A DNA stretch of 64,000 bases from Amycolatopsis benzoatilytica AK 16/65 (GCF_000383915.1 NZ_KB912942.1:752506-816505), one strand, 5' to 3'. Positions 44,869 through 53,323 are shown, counted from the stretch's first letter. Program-made: numbers and translations. Notes: a model not told the origin generated them from the sequence alone.

Positions 44869-45372
44869 GTGTCCAGCGTTCAGGTCCTCCTTCAGCGGCT
44901 CGACCCCGGCGTCCCGCCGCCCGCCTACGCCCGGCCCGGCGACGCCGGGGCCGATCTCGTCACCACCTCGGATATCGTGCTCGGACCCGGCGAACGCGGG
45001 GTCGTCGGCACCGGGGTCGCGATCGCGCTGCCGCCCGGGTACGCCGGGTTCGTGCACCCGCGCTCCGGGCTCGCGGCTCGCGTCGGCTTGTCGGTGGTGA
45101 ACACTCCCGGAACGATCGACTCGGGCTACCGCGGCGAGATCCGGGTGTGCCTGGTCAACCACGACCCGCGCGAGAAGATCGTGCTGTCCCGGGGCGACCG
45201 GATCGCGCAGCTCGTCGTGCAGCGCGTCGAGCACGCCGACTTCGTCGAGGTGGCCGAACTGGGCGAGACTGAACGCGGCGCCGGAGGTTACGGCTCGACC
45301 GGCGGGCACGCCACACTGGTACCCGGCGCCGGAGACACCGGCGCGGGCACCGGGGAAGGAACGGAACGATAG
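44869..45372 (+). CDS. dut: dUTP diphosphatase
   Basis: 167 residues with all five dUTPase motifs: 'PGDAGADL', 'PRSGLA', '[11 protein letters not shown]', '[10 protein letters not shown]' and C-terminal 'GAGGYGSTG'. The homotrimeric enzyme converts dUTP to dUMP, keeping uracil out of DNA and supplying thymidylate synthesis. It starts with GTG and its stop overlaps the next start (TAGTG). Confidence 0.95.
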   Translation: MSSVQVLLQRLDPGVPPPAYARPGDAGADLVTTSDIVLGPGERGVVGTGVAIALPPGYAGFVHPRSGLAARVGLSVVNTPGTIDSGYRGEIRVCLVNHDPREKIVLSRGDRIAQLVVQRVEHADFVEVAELGETERGAGGYGSTGGHATLVPGAGDTGAGTGEGTER

Positions 45373-46049
45373 TGGGGATTTTCGGACGCAAGCGCCGGTC
45401 CGGCGGGGACGAGACCGGGGGCGTCACCTCCGAGGACGCCGAGCGCGACGTCGACACCGCCGGCGAAGCCGACGACGTCCTCGACGACGCCTTCGACGAC
45501 CAGCTTTCGGCGACGCCGGACGGCCCCTTCGACGTCGCCGACGCCGAGGAGGACGGCATCCCTCGGATCGACCTCGGCTCGGTCAAGGTGCCGGTGCCCG
45601 ACGGGTCGCAGGTGCAGGTCGAGATGGACCCGGACGAGGGCGGCGTGCGCGCGGTGCACGTCGTGACCGAGATCGGGCAGATCACCGTGAGCGCGTACGC
45701 CGCGCCCAAGTCCGGCGGGCTGTGGCGCGAGGTCAGCGACGAGCTCGCCGACCAGCTGCGGACCGACGGGGCGAAGGTCAACGTCGGGCGCGGCGAATGG
45801 GGCATGGAGCTTTCCGCCATCGTCGGCGACGTGGCGCTGCGGTTCGTCGGGGTCGACGGGCCCCGGTGGATGCTGCGCGGGGTGATCGCCGGGCCGCAGT
45901 CGACGGCGGCACAGGCGCCGGAGGTGCTGCGGGCGATCGTGCGGGCGACGGTGGTGGACCGGGGGAATTCGCCGATGCCGGTGCGGACTCCGCTGCCGAT
46001 CACGTTGCCGGAAGCGGTCGCGCAGCACATCGCCGAACAGCAGGGCTGA
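45372..46049 (+). CDS. DUF3710 family protein
   Basis: 225 residues. An acidic, Asp/Glu-rich N-terminus (to about 60) precedes a compact alpha/beta domain with 'GSVKVPVPDGSQVQVEMDPDEGGVRAVHVVTEIGQITVSAYAAPKSGGLWREVSDEL' and 'VALRFVGVDGPRWMLRGVIAGPQ'. This is the DUF3710 signature (Rv2696 homologue), function unknown. The GTG start uses the last base of the dut stop, so the pair is translationally coupled. Hairpin R7 begins 28 bp after the stop. Confidence 0.9.
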   Translation: MGIFGRKRRSGGDETGGVTSEDAERDVDTAGEADDVLDDAFDDQLSATPDGPFDVADAEEDGIPRIDLGSVKVPVPDGSQVQVEMDPDEGGVRAVHVVTEIGQITVSAYAAPKSGGLWREVSDELADQLRTDGAKVNVGRGEWGMELSAIVGDVALRFVGVDGPRWMLRGVIAGPQSTAAQAPEVLRAIVRATVVDRGNSPMPVRTPLPITLPEAVAQHIAEQQG

Positions 46050-46077
46050 CCGCCGCTTCCCCCGTTCCCCGTACCCC

Positions 46078-46132
46078 GTCCGTGAAGGGCCCCTTGAGGG
46101 AATCAGATTCCCTCAAGGGGCCCTTCACGGAC
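46078..46132. repeat. Hairpin repeat copy R7 (overlaps a coding end)
   Basis: Perfect 26-bp stem with a CAG loop; consensus arms. Its right arm and loop (46103-46132) are also the last codons and stop of the convergent hydrolase gene, whose end reads VREGPLEGI. It begins 28 bp after the DUF3710 stop. Confidence 0.95.
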
Positions 46133-46849
46133 TGGCTCGGCGGTCAAAGCGCGCAGGTAGGCCAGCACAGTCGCCCGGCCGAGCGATTCCGGGTCCGTCC
46201 CCATCGCGGCGAGCGTCGTCTCGCCGTATTCGCCTCGGGGGAGTGCACCCGCCCAGGCCCGGGCCACCGCGGCCGGATGGATCGGGTCGTCGGTGCACGC
46301 ACCGATTCCGGCCGGGACATCCAGACCGCGCAGCAGCGCGAGCTCGGGGGCTGGTCGTCGTGCGGCGACGCGCAAGCCGGCGGCCAGTCCATCGCCGTGC
46401 CCGCGCCACGCGCGGCTCAGTTCCGCGGCGAGCCAGGGCGGGCTGCCCGCTTCGGCTTGCGCGATCGCCGCGTCGACGCCCTTCTCGGCCACCAGATCGG
46501 CGGTGAGCGTCGCGGCAAGCGCTGCGGGTGCTGGTCCGGGCTCGCCGTTCCAGGCGGGGAGGGCGGCCAGCAGACCGGCGCAACGGCCGGGATTCGCGAC
46601 CGCCCATTCGGCGGCCAGGTGCGCGCCGAAAGAGATCCCGCCCACGAGGAGGGTCCCGTATTGGTCCGCCAGACGGTCCAGTTCGGCGAGAAAGCCGTCC
46701 ACTACGGCGGCGCCGGGGAGCGGCTTTGGCGTGGTCAGAGGCAGGCCCAGGGCGGCGAGCGGACCGCCGAACACCGCCCGCACGAAGACCTCGTCGGAGC
46801 CCGTTCCGGGCAGCAGGACGGCGGCGGGAGGACGGATTGCGGACGTCAC
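46103..46849 (-). CDS. Alpha/beta hydrolase
   Basis: 248 residues from GTG 46849. The N-terminal 'AAVLLPGTGSDEVFVRAVF' is the oxyanion-hole strand, and 'GGISFGAHLAAEWAV' carries the nucleophile Ser73. 'TDDPIHPAAVARAW' contains the acidic residue region and a late 'YGETTLAAMGTDP' the C-terminal part; the usual catalytic His is not obvious. It is the Rv2695 homologue in the sigA block. Its last nine residues and stop come from hairpin R7, so the natural C-terminus was probably replaced. Confidence 0.8.
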   Translation of the reverse strand: MTSAIRPPAAVLLPGTGSDEVFVRAVFGGPLAALGLPLTTPKPLPGAAVVDGFLAELDRLADQYGTLLVGGISFGAHLAAEWAVANPGRCAGLLAALPAWNGEPGPAPAALAATLTADLVAEKGVDAAIAQAEAGSPPWLAAELSRAWRGHGDGLAAGLRVAARRPAPELALLRGLDVPAGIGACTDDPIHPAAVARAWAGALPRGEYGETTLAAMGTDPESLGRATVLAYLRALTAEPVREGPLEGI

Positions 46850-46952
46850 GTTGCGATCTTGCCGCAAACCCGTTTCCCTTGCTGAGACCACAGCTACGCT
46901 GGAAGAGCACGGGCCGAACGAAGTCGGGGGCCCCGGAGCACAGGAGCACGCC

Positions 46953-47333
46953 ATGTCCGCCAAAGACGGCGGCTACTTCAGCCGGTTGGTTCGCAAGCTG
47001 ACCAGCGACGTCGAGGATCTCGACGCCGACGAAATGTCCGAGCGGTCCGGTGCCGAAGGCGCGCAGCGTGCCTGCGATTGCCGGTCGGGCGAAGAGGTGA
47101 CCGTGCTCGGCAGACTGCGCAGCGTCGAGCTGTCCCCCACCGACGGACCCGCCTCGCTGCAGGCGGAGCTGTTCGACGGCACCCAGGGCGTGACGCTAAT
47201 CTGGCTGGGCAGGCGCCGGATCCCCGGCATCGAGCCAGGCCGCACTGTCAAGGTCCGCGGCCGGATGGCCGAACGGGACGGGCAGAAGGTGCTCTACAAC
47301 CCGTATTACGAACTCCAGAGCCCGGTAGGGTGA
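46953..47333 (+). CDS. OB-fold nucleic-acid-binding protein
   Basis: 126 residues. A helical N-terminus with 'FSRLVRKLTSDVEDLDADEMSERSGA' precedes an OB fold with 'GEEVTVLGRLRSVELSPTDGPASLQAELFDGTQGVTLIWLGRRRIPGIEPGRTVKVRGRMAERDGQKVLYNPYYEL'. A CDC motif ('ACDCRSG') begins it. The family (Rv2694 homologue) has the tRNA_anti-like OB fold of small nucleic-acid binders; the target is unknown. ATG 46953 is preceded by GGAGCA, and the DUF3159 gene follows 9 bp later. Confidence 0.87.
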   Translation: MSAKDGGYFSRLVRKLTSDVEDLDADEMSERSGAEGAQRACDCRSGEEVTVLGRLRSVELSPTDGPASLQAELFDGTQGVTLIWLGRRRIPGIEPGRTVKVRGRMAERDGQKVLYNPYYELQSPVG

Positions 47334-47342
47334 TCAACACTC

Positions 47343-48083
47343 GTGACTGAACCCGCTCCTCGCGACGAGAAGGCCGTGCCCGGAAGCGGGGACGACGACC
47401 GCCAGCCCACCCTGATGGAACAGATGGGCGGGGTATCCGGCCTGTTCTACTCGTCCGTGCCGGTGATCGTGTTCGTGCTGCTGAACGCGATCTTCGGGCT
47501 GACCGCGGCGATCTGGGGCTCGATCGGCAGCGCCGTCGCGATCACCGTGCTGCGCGTGGTCCGCAAGGAGCCGCTGCAGCCGGCCATCTCGGGTTTCTTC
47601 GGCGTCGCGGTCGCGGCGTTCATCGCGTTCCGCACCGGCTCGGCGAAGGGGTTCTTCCTCTTCGGCATCTGGGCCAGCCTGCTCTACTGCGGCGTGTTCG
47701 TGGTGTCGGTTCTGGTGCGCTGGCCGCTGGCCGGTGTCATCTGGAACGCCCTCAACGGCACCGGCACCGGGTGGCGCCAGGACAAGCCGTCCCGCTACGG
47801 CTACGACGTCGCGACGCTGGCCATGGCGGTCATCTTCGCCGCCCGGTTCGTGGTGCAGCGCTGGCTCTACGACGGCAACCAGACCGGCTGGCTGGCGTTC
47901 GCGAAGATCGCCATGGGCTATCCGCTGTACGCGATCGGCCTGCTGGTCGTCGTGTGGGCGGTGCGGCGGTCGGACAAGCGGCTGAAGGCGCTCGCCGAGA
48001 ACGAGCCGGAACCGGAGACCGACGCACAGGCGGAGGCCAGGCTGCGCGAGAAATACGCGCAGGCCCCCACCCCCGAATCCTGA
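47343..48083 (+). CDS. DUF3159 membrane protein
   Basis: 246 residues. A polar N-terminus with 'PTLMEQMGGVSGLFYSSVPVIVFVLLNAIFGLTAAIWGSIGSAVAITVLRVVRKEPLQPAISGFFGVAVAAFIAFRTG' contains the first of about six membrane segments; 'WPLAGVIWNALNGTGTGWRQDKPSRYGYDVATL' is the DUF3159 hallmark. It is followed by a charged C-terminal tail (Glu/Asp-rich). Function unknown (Rv2693 homologue). It starts with GTG, 9 bp after the OB-fold gene. Three CCCAATG palindromes follow its stop. Confidence 0.88.
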   Translation: MTEPAPRDEKAVPGSGDDDRQPTLMEQMGGVSGLFYSSVPVIVFVLLNAIFGLTAAIWGSIGSAVAITVLRVVRKEPLQPAISGFFGVAVAAFIAFRTGSAKGFFLFGIWASLLYCGVFVVSVLVRWPLAGVIWNALNGTGTGWRQDKPSRYGYDVATLAMAVIFAARFVVQRWLYDGNQTGWLAFAKIAMGYPLYAIGLLVVVWAVRRSDKRLKALAENEPEPETDAQAEARLREKYAQAPTPES

Positions 48084-48093
48084 CAGCCGCCGC

Positions 48094-48170
48094 CCCAATG
48101 TGGCATTGGGTGCATGCAACGCACCCAATGCCACATTGGGTGCGTCAGATGCACCCAATGTGGCATTGGG
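48094..48170. repeat. Triple alternating palindrome (CCCAATGTGGCATTGGG units)
   Basis: Three 17-bp units at 48094-48110, 48124-48140 and 48154-48170, period 30 bp. Units 1 and 3 read CCCAATGTGGCATTGGG; unit 2 is the exact inverted form CCCAATGCCACATTGGG. The 13-bp spacers, TGCATGCAACGCA and TGCGTCAGATGCA, begin and end TGC..GCA. It lies between the convergent DUF3159 and trkA-like stops (10 and 4 bp away). Confidence 0.92.
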
Positions 48171-48174
48171 GCGG

Positions 48175-48831
48175 TCAGTAGCCGAGCGCCGACCGGATTT
48201 CCGGCTCCACGTCCGAAGTCGCCACGAACAGCAGTTCGTCGCCGGCCTCCAGCGGGTCCTCCGGCTGCGGCACGATGACCCGGTCGCCGCGCAGGATGGT
48301 CACCAGCGCCGCGTCGCGCGGCAGCGCCAGTTCGCTCACCGGCTTGCCGGCCAGCGGCGTCTCCTCCGGCAGGGTGAGTTCCACCAGGTTCGCCTGCCCC
48401 TGACGGAAGGTCATCAGCCGCACCAGGTCGCCGACGCTCACCGCTTCCTCGACCATCGCGGCGAGCATCCGCGGCGTCGACACCGCGACGTCGACGCCCC
48501 ACGCGTCGGTGAACAGCCATTCGTTGGCCGGGTTGTTCACCCGCGCCACCACCCGGCGCACCGCGAACTCGGTCTTCGCCAGCAGCGACACCACCAGGTT
48601 GGCCTTGTCGTCACCGCTCGCCGCGATCACCACGTCGCAGCGTTCGATGCCGGCCTCCTCGAGGATCGACACCTCGCAGGCGTCGCCCAGCACCCAGTCG
48701 GCCTGCGGCACGGATTCCGGCTCGAACTCGTCGGCGTCCCGCTCGATCAGCATCACCTGGTGGTTTGCGTCGATGAGCTCGGCGGCGATGGACTGCCCGA
48801 CGGCGCCCGCGCCCGCGATCGCGACCCGCAT
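48175..48831 (-). CDS. Potassium-transport RCK protein TrkA (CeoC-like)
   Basis: 218 residues. An N-terminal TrkA-N domain with the NAD-binding 'AIAGAGAVGQSIAAELI' (7-12, GxGxxG) and 'ADWVLGDACEVSILEEAGIERCDVVIAASGDDKANLVVSLLAKTEF' is followed by a TrkA-C domain ('ANLVELTLPEETPLAGKPVSELALP'). RCK proteins regulate potassium transporters in response to nucleotides such as NAD(H), ATP or c-di-AMP. It shares the last base of the preceding start codon with the next TrkA gene (48831). No TrkH/TrkG-type channel gene is present here. Confidence 0.92.
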   Translation of the reverse strand: MRVAIAGAGAVGQSIAAELIDANHQVMLIERDADEFEPESVPQADWVLGDACEVSILEEAGIERCDVVIAASGDDKANLVVSLLAKTEFAVRRVVARVNNPANEWLFTDAWGVDVAVSTPRMLAAMVEEAVSVGDLVRLMTFRQGQANLVELTLPEETPLAGKPVSELALPRDAALVTILRGDRVIVPQPEDPLEAGDELLFVATSDVEPEIRSALGY

Positions 48832-49496
48832 CAGTTCTCCTCCTCGGGGGCGCGAGCGGCCACGCTCGTCACGTCTCCGACGGTGCCCGATCGCGCCGCC
48901 ACCCATACGTCGTCGTCGGCCTGCACGACGGTTTTCGCGTCCGGCAGCACCGGTGTGCCGAACCGCATCATGAACGCCACCCTGGCCCCGGTCGCTTCCT
49001 GCAGTTCGCGCACGCTGCGGCCGACCCAGCCCTCGTGCAGCGGAAGCTGCAGCAGTGCGACATTGCCGGACGGGTCGCGCCAGGCGGAGGCGACGCCGTC
49101 GGGCAGCAGGGTGCGCAGGAACCGGTCGGTCGTCCACGGCACGGTCGCGACGGTCGGAATGCCGAGCCGTTCGTATACCGCGGCGCGCTTGTGGTCGTAA
49201 ATGCGCGCGACCACATGTTCGATGCCGAAGTTCTCGCGCGCGACCCGAGCGGAAATAATGTTGGAATTGTCGCCGCTCGACACAGCCGCGAACGCGCCCG
49301 CGCGCTCGATTCCGGCTTCGATGAGCACTCGGCGGTCGAATCCGACCCCGACGACCTGCTGGCCCTGGAAGTCGCTGCCCAGCCGGCGGAACGCCTGCTG
49401 GTTCTTGTCGATGACGGCCACTTCGTGGCCGAGCCGCTCCAGCGCCGCGGCCAGGGACGCGCCGACCCGGCCGCATCCCATGATCACCACGTGCAC
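48831..49496 (-). CDS. Potassium-transport RCK protein TrkA (CeoB-like)
   Basis: 221 residues from GTG 49496. TrkA-N with 'VIMGCGRVGASLAAALE' (GxGxxG at 7-12) and 'VVGVGFDRRVLIEAGIERAGAFAAVSSGDNSNI', then TrkA-C (about 140-215). It is adjacent to the second RCK gene with a 1-bp overlap and 155 bp from the divergent permease. Two separate single-RCK subunits, rather than one fused double RCK as in E. coli TrkA, recall CeoB/CeoC of mycobacteria. A heteromeric complex is likely. Confidence 0.92.
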   Translation of the reverse strand: MHVVIMGCGRVGASLAAALERLGHEVAVIDKNQQAFRRLGSDFQGQQVVGVGFDRRVLIEAGIERAGAFAAVSSGDNSNIISARVARENFGIEHVVARIYDHKRAAVYERLGIPTVATVPWTTDRFLRTLLPDGVASAWRDPSGNVALLQLPLHEGWVGRSVRELQEATGARVAFMMRFGTPVLPDAKTVVQADDDVWVAARSGTVGDVTSVAARAPEEEN

Positions 49497-49651
49497 GCTT
49501 AGCCTCCTAGCAGGGGGTGGATGACCCGTTCGTGGGTACCCTCGGACACCAGCGCCGAACCTACCTTGCCTTGTCCCTGCCCGTTAGCTCTGCCTTCCTC
49601 CTCGGCCCCCGCGCCCAACGGAGAAGCCGCGCTTCGCTGTACATTCTGCAG

Positions 49652-51700
49652 GTGTCGAAGTTCCCGACCGTGCTGAAGCGGCTGGTCCTCGGACGTCCGT
49701 TCCGCAGTGACCGTCTCTCCCACACACTGTTGCCGAAGCGCATCGCGCTGCCGATTTTCGCCTCTGACGCGCTGTCCAGCGTGGCGTACGCGCCGGAGGA
49801 GATCTTCCTGACGCTGAGCGTCGCGGGCCTGTCCGCATACGCCTTCGCGCCGTGGATCGGCGTCGCGGTCGCGCTGGTCATGCTGGTCGTCGTCGCCTCG
49901 TATCGGCAGAACGTGCACGCCTACCCGAGCGGCGGCGGCGACTACGAAGTCGCGACCACCAACATGGGCGGCAAGTTCGGCCTCACGGTGGCGAGCGCGC
50001 TGCTGGTCGACTACGTGCTGACCGTCGCGGTGTCCACTTCGTCCGGTGTCGCGAACATCGGCTCCGCGGTGCCGTGGGTGGCCGATCACAAAGTGATCAC
50101 CGCGGTCGCGATCGTGGCGATTCTGACCGCGCTGAATCTTCGCGGAGTGCGCGAATCCGGCAAAGCGTTCGCCATCCCCACCTATGGATTCATCGCCGGG
50201 ATTCTGCTGATGGTCGCCTGGGGTCTGTTCCAGGCCGCGACCGGCACCGAGATGCGGGCCGAGAGCGCCGGGTTCACCCTGCACCAAGAGGGCAGCTGGG
50301 CCGGGTTCGCGTTCGTGTTCCTGATCCTGCGGTCGTTCTCCTCCGGTGCCGCGGCGCTGACCGGCGTCGAGGCGATCAGCAACGGCGTGCCCGCGTTCCG
50401 CAAGCCGAAGTCGAAGAACGCCGCCACCACGCTGCTGCTGATGGGCGTGCTCGCGGTGACCATGCTGGTCGGCATCATCACGCTCGCGGTCGTCACCAAG
50501 GTGAACTTCGCCGAGGATCCGGCGCGGCAGCTGGCCGGCGCGCCCGCGGGCTATGAGCAGAAGACGATCGTCGCGCAGATCGCGCATGCGGTGTTCGCCA
50601 GCTTCCCGCCGGCGTTCTACTACATCTCGTTCTCCACCGGCATCATCCTGCTGCTGGCCGCGAACACCGCGTTCAACGGATTCCCGGTGCTCGGCTCGAT
50701 CCTCGCCCAGGACCGCTACCTGCCGCGCCAGCTGCACACCCGCGGCGACCGGCTCGCGTTCTCCAACGGGATCCTGTTCCTCGCGGTCTTCGCGCTGGTG
50801 TTGATCATCGCGTTCGACGCGGAGGTCACCCGGCTGATCCAGCTGTACATCGTGGGCGTGTTCGTGTCGTTCACGGTGAGCCAGGCGGGCATGATCCGGC
50901 ACTGGAACCGGCTGCTGGCCAAGGAGACCGACCCGGGCGCGCGGCGGCGGATGCGCCGCTCTCAGACGGTGAACGCGATCGGCCTGACGATGACCGGCAC
51001 CGTGCTGGTCATCGTGTTGATCACGAAGTTCCTGCTCGGCGCGTGGATCGCGATCGCCGCGATGGTGGCGATCTTCGCGCTGATGACGGCGATCCGGAAG
51101 CACTACGACCGGGTGGCCGACGAACTGAAGGAGATGGGCGAGGCGTCGACCGTGCTGCCCTCGCGCAACCACGCCATCGTGCTGGTGTCGAAGCTGCACC
51201 GGCCGACGCTGCGTGCGCTGGCCTACGCGAAGGCGATGCGCCCGGACGTGCTCGAGGCGGTTACTGTCAACGTGGACGATGTAGACACCCGGCACCTCAC
51301 CCAGGAATGGGAAGAGCACAAGTTCAAGGTGCCGCTGAAGGTCGTCGAGTCGCCGTACCGGGAAATCACGAAGCCGGTCTTGGACTACGTGAAGCGCGTG
51401 CGCGGCGCCAATCCGCGCGACGTGGTCACGGTGTTCATTCCCGAGTACGTCGTCGGGCACTGGTGGGAGCAGGTGCTGCACAACCAGAGCGCGTTGCGGC
51501 TCAAGGGGCGGCTGTTGTTCCAACCGGGCGTGGTCGTGGCGAGCGTGCCGTGGCAGCTGGAGTCGTCGGCGAAAGCGGCCGCGCGGCTGCGCAAGACCCG
51601 TCCGTCCGCCGGTGACGTGCGACGCGGCTTCGCGACCGGTGCGCCGAGGCCCGCTGACGCGGCCAAGCCGGCCCCTGTAACCAAGGAGAATTCTGAATGA
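49652..51700 (+). CDS. APC-superfamily permease, KimA-like potassium importer candidate
   Basis: 682 residues from GTG 49652: about 12 membrane segments to about 480, then a cytosolic alpha/beta domain (about 510-650, 'ASTVLPSRNHAIVLVSKLHRPTLRALAYAKAMRPDVLEAVTVNVDD'). 'ASDALSSVAYAPEE' (Asp39, Tyr46) and 'VDYVLTVAVSTS' (Asp120, Tyr121, Thr124, Ser128) match in spacing the K+-site residues of Bacillus KimA as I recall them (D36, Y43, D117, Y118, T121, S125), and Thr237/Glu240 the later pair. The usual label is amino acid permease. Context with two TrkA RCK genes supports potassium. It overlaps trmA-like stop/start (ATGA). Confidence 0.78.
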   Translation: MSKFPTVLKRLVLGRPFRSDRLSHTLLPKRIALPIFASDALSSVAYAPEEIFLTLSVAGLSAYAFAPWIGVAVALVMLVVVASYRQNVHAYPSGGGDYEVATTNMGGKFGLTVASALLVDYVLTVAVSTSSGVANIGSAVPWVADHKVITAVAIVAILTALNLRGVRESGKAFAIPTYGFIAGILLMVAWGLFQAATGTEMRAESAGFTLHQEGSWAGFAFVFLILRSFSSGAAALTGVEAISNGVPAFRKPKSKNAATTLLLMGVLAVTMLVGIITLAVVTKVNFAEDPARQLAGAPAGYEQKTIVAQIAHAVFASFPPAFYYISFSTGIILLLAANTAFNGFPVLGSILAQDRYLPRQLHTRGDRLAFSNGILFLAVFALVLIIAFDAEVTRLIQLYIVGVFVSFTVSQAGMIRHWNRLLAKETDPGARRRMRRSQTVNAIGLTMTGTVLVIVLITKFLLGAWIAIAAMVAIFALMTAIRKHYDRVADELKEMGEASTVLPSRNHAIVLVSKLHRPTLRALAYAKAMRPDVLEAVTVNVDDVDTRHLTQEWEEHKFKVPLKVVESPYREITKPVLDYVKRVRGANPRDVVTVFIPEYVVGHWWEQVLHNQSALRLKGRLLFQPGVVVASVPWQLESSAKAAARLRKTRPSAGDVRRGFATGAPRPADAAKPAPVTKENSE

Positions 51701-52881
51701 GCTGGCTAGGGCGCACCCTGGAGCTGGAAGTCGGCCCGGTGGCGCACGGCGGACACTGTGTGTCGCGGGCAGACGGCCGGGTGGTGTTCGTCCGGCACGC
51801 GCTGCCCGGCGAACGCGTGCGCGTCGAGGTGACCGAGGACAAGGGCGGCTCGTTCTGCCGCGCGGACGCGGTGGAAGTCCTGGAGGCGTCCGCGCATCGC
51901 GTCACGCCGCCGTGTCCGCTCGCCGCTCCCGGCGGCTGTGGCGGCTGCGACTGGCAGCACGCGTCGCCGGAGTACCAGCGCTCGCTGAAGGCGGCCGTCG
52001 TGGCTGAGCAGCTGCAGCGGCTGGCCGGCGTCACGCGCGACGTGGTGGTCGAACCGCTGGACGAGAATCCGCTCGGCTGGCGCAGCCGCGTCCGCCTGGT
52101 CGCCGGCCGGGACGGTCGGGCCGGGTTGCGCGCGCACCACAGCCACCGCGTGATCCCGCTGGACGACTGTCCCATCGCCGTGCCCGGATCGCTGGACACC
52201 GCGTTGAGCAAGCGCTGGCGTCCCGGCACCGAACTGGAGGTGACCAGCGACGGCGAAGGCCACCTCCACCTTCGCGAACTCGCGACGGTGCGCGGGCGAA
52301 CCCAGGGCAAGCAGCTCTCCGGCGGGCTGGCGGTGCAGCACGCCGCCGGCCGCGAATGGCGGCTGGACGCACACGGCTTCTGGCAGGTCCATCCGCGCGC
52401 CGCGGACGTGCTCGCGCAGGTCGTCGGCGACTGGGCGGAAGCGCCGAACGGCGGGGTCGCCTGGGACCTCTACGCGGGCGTCGGCCTGTTCGCCGCGGTG
52501 CTGGCCGAGCAGGTCGGTCCGGACGGCCGGGTGCTGGCCATCGAATCCGGCCGCCGCGCGGTCGCCGACGGCGAGCGGAACCTGGCCGATCTGCCGCAGG
52601 TGAGCTGGCAGACCGGGCGGGTGGAGCACGTCATCGAAGACGCCCCGACGCCGGTCGACGTCGTGGTGCTGGACCCGCCGCGCAAGGGGGCCGGCCGTGC
52701 CGTGGTCGAGGCGATCGCGGCGGGGGAACCGGACCGGGTCGTGTACGTGGCGTGCGACCCGGCGGCGCTTGCGCGGGACGTGGCGTTCTTCGCCGAGCAC
52801 GGGTACTCGTTGACCGATTTGCGGGCGTTCGACGCGTTCCCGATGACGCATCACGTGGAGTGCGTCGCGCTGCTGCAGTGA
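51697..52881 (+). CDS. TrmA/RumA family 5-methyluridine RNA methyltransferase
   Basis: 394 residues. An N-terminal TRAM domain (to about 60) precedes an iron-sulfur site: Cys73, Cys81 and Cys84 ('CPLAAPGGCGGCDWQH') with Cys158 ('LDDCPIA'). The methyltransferase core has 'WDLYAGVGLFAAVLA' and 'VVVLDPPRKGAGRAV'. The catalytic Cys353 is in 'YVACDPAALARD', and the C-terminal 'HHVECVALL' has the general-base Glu. It methylates uridine C5 of rRNA or tRNA with SAM. It is the Rv2689 homologue and overlaps the permease stop. Confidence 0.9.
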   Translation: MSWLGRTLELEVGPVAHGGHCVSRADGRVVFVRHALPGERVRVEVTEDKGGSFCRADAVEVLEASAHRVTPPCPLAAPGGCGGCDWQHASPEYQRSLKAAVVAEQLQRLAGVTRDVVVEPLDENPLGWRSRVRLVAGRDGRAGLRAHHSHRVIPLDDCPIAVPGSLDTALSKRWRPGTELEVTSDGEGHLHLRELATVRGRTQGKQLSGGLAVQHAAGREWRLDAHGFWQVHPRAADVLAQVVGDWAEAPNGGVAWDLYAGVGLFAAVLAEQVGPDGRVLAIESGRRAVADGERNLADLPQVSWQTGRVEHVIEDAPTPVDVVVLDPPRKGAGRAVVEAIAAGEPDRVVYVACDPAALARDVAFFAEHGYSLTDLRAFDAFPMTHHVECVALLQ

Positions 52882-52903
52882 GTCTGGCGGCGGCGAGGTG
52901 CCG

Positions 52904-53323
52904 TCAGGTCGACCGCTGCACCGCGGCGGCCGCCGCGAGCCCCGTCGCGACCAGTACGAGCCCGGACACCAGCAGGACCCACGCCCCGACCGCAGGCGAC
53001 ACTCCTGCGGACGGGGCGAGGTCGTCGTCCTTGGGCAGCGTGACGATCAGGTAGCGCAGCAGAATGCCGGCTACCGCGATCCCGGCGAGAGTCGTGAAGG
53101 CGAGCGGCTCGTCCTGGCGCCGTCGCAGTGTGAGGACCGCCAGCCCGAACGCGAACGCGAGCGCACCCGCGCAGGCCAGCCGGAGCCCGAGGTCCAGGTC
53201 TGGCTCGGCAGCCCCCGGCGGAAAGTGCGCAGGCAGGTAGTGAGCGGTCGGCAACGCAAGCCCGACGCCGCCCCCGACCGCGGCGACCGTCCCGGCCCAC
53301 CCGAGCGCCCGATTGCCTGCCAT
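52904..53323 (-). CDS. Small hypothetical membrane protein
   Basis: 139 residues with four membrane segments (about 5-25, 40-60, 72-92 and 105-130). I do not recognise a family. The ATG at 53323 gives a plausible N-terminus ('MAGNRALGWAGTVAAVGGGVGLALPTAHYLP'); an upstream start would add a hydrophilic stretch of 20 residues. It converges on the methyltransferase gene with a 22-bp gap and without a hairpin. Confidence 0.6.
   Translation of the reverse strand: MAGNRALGWAGTVAAVGGGVGLALPTAHYLPAHFPPGAAEPDLDLGLRLACAGALAFAFGLAVLTLRRRQDEPLAFTTLAGIAVAGILLRYLIVTLPKDDDLAPSAGVSPAVGAWVLLVSGLVLVATGLAAAAAVQRST

Noticed and set aside
48094..48170. CRISPR-like array (regular 30-bp period)
   Set aside because: Spacers are nearly identical and only 13 bp long, repeats alternate in orientation and no cas genes are present.
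49497..49651. Possible c-di-AMP riboswitch upstream of the KimA-like gene
   Set aside because: KimA genes in Bacillus have one, but I see none of its conserved blocks in this 155-bp region.
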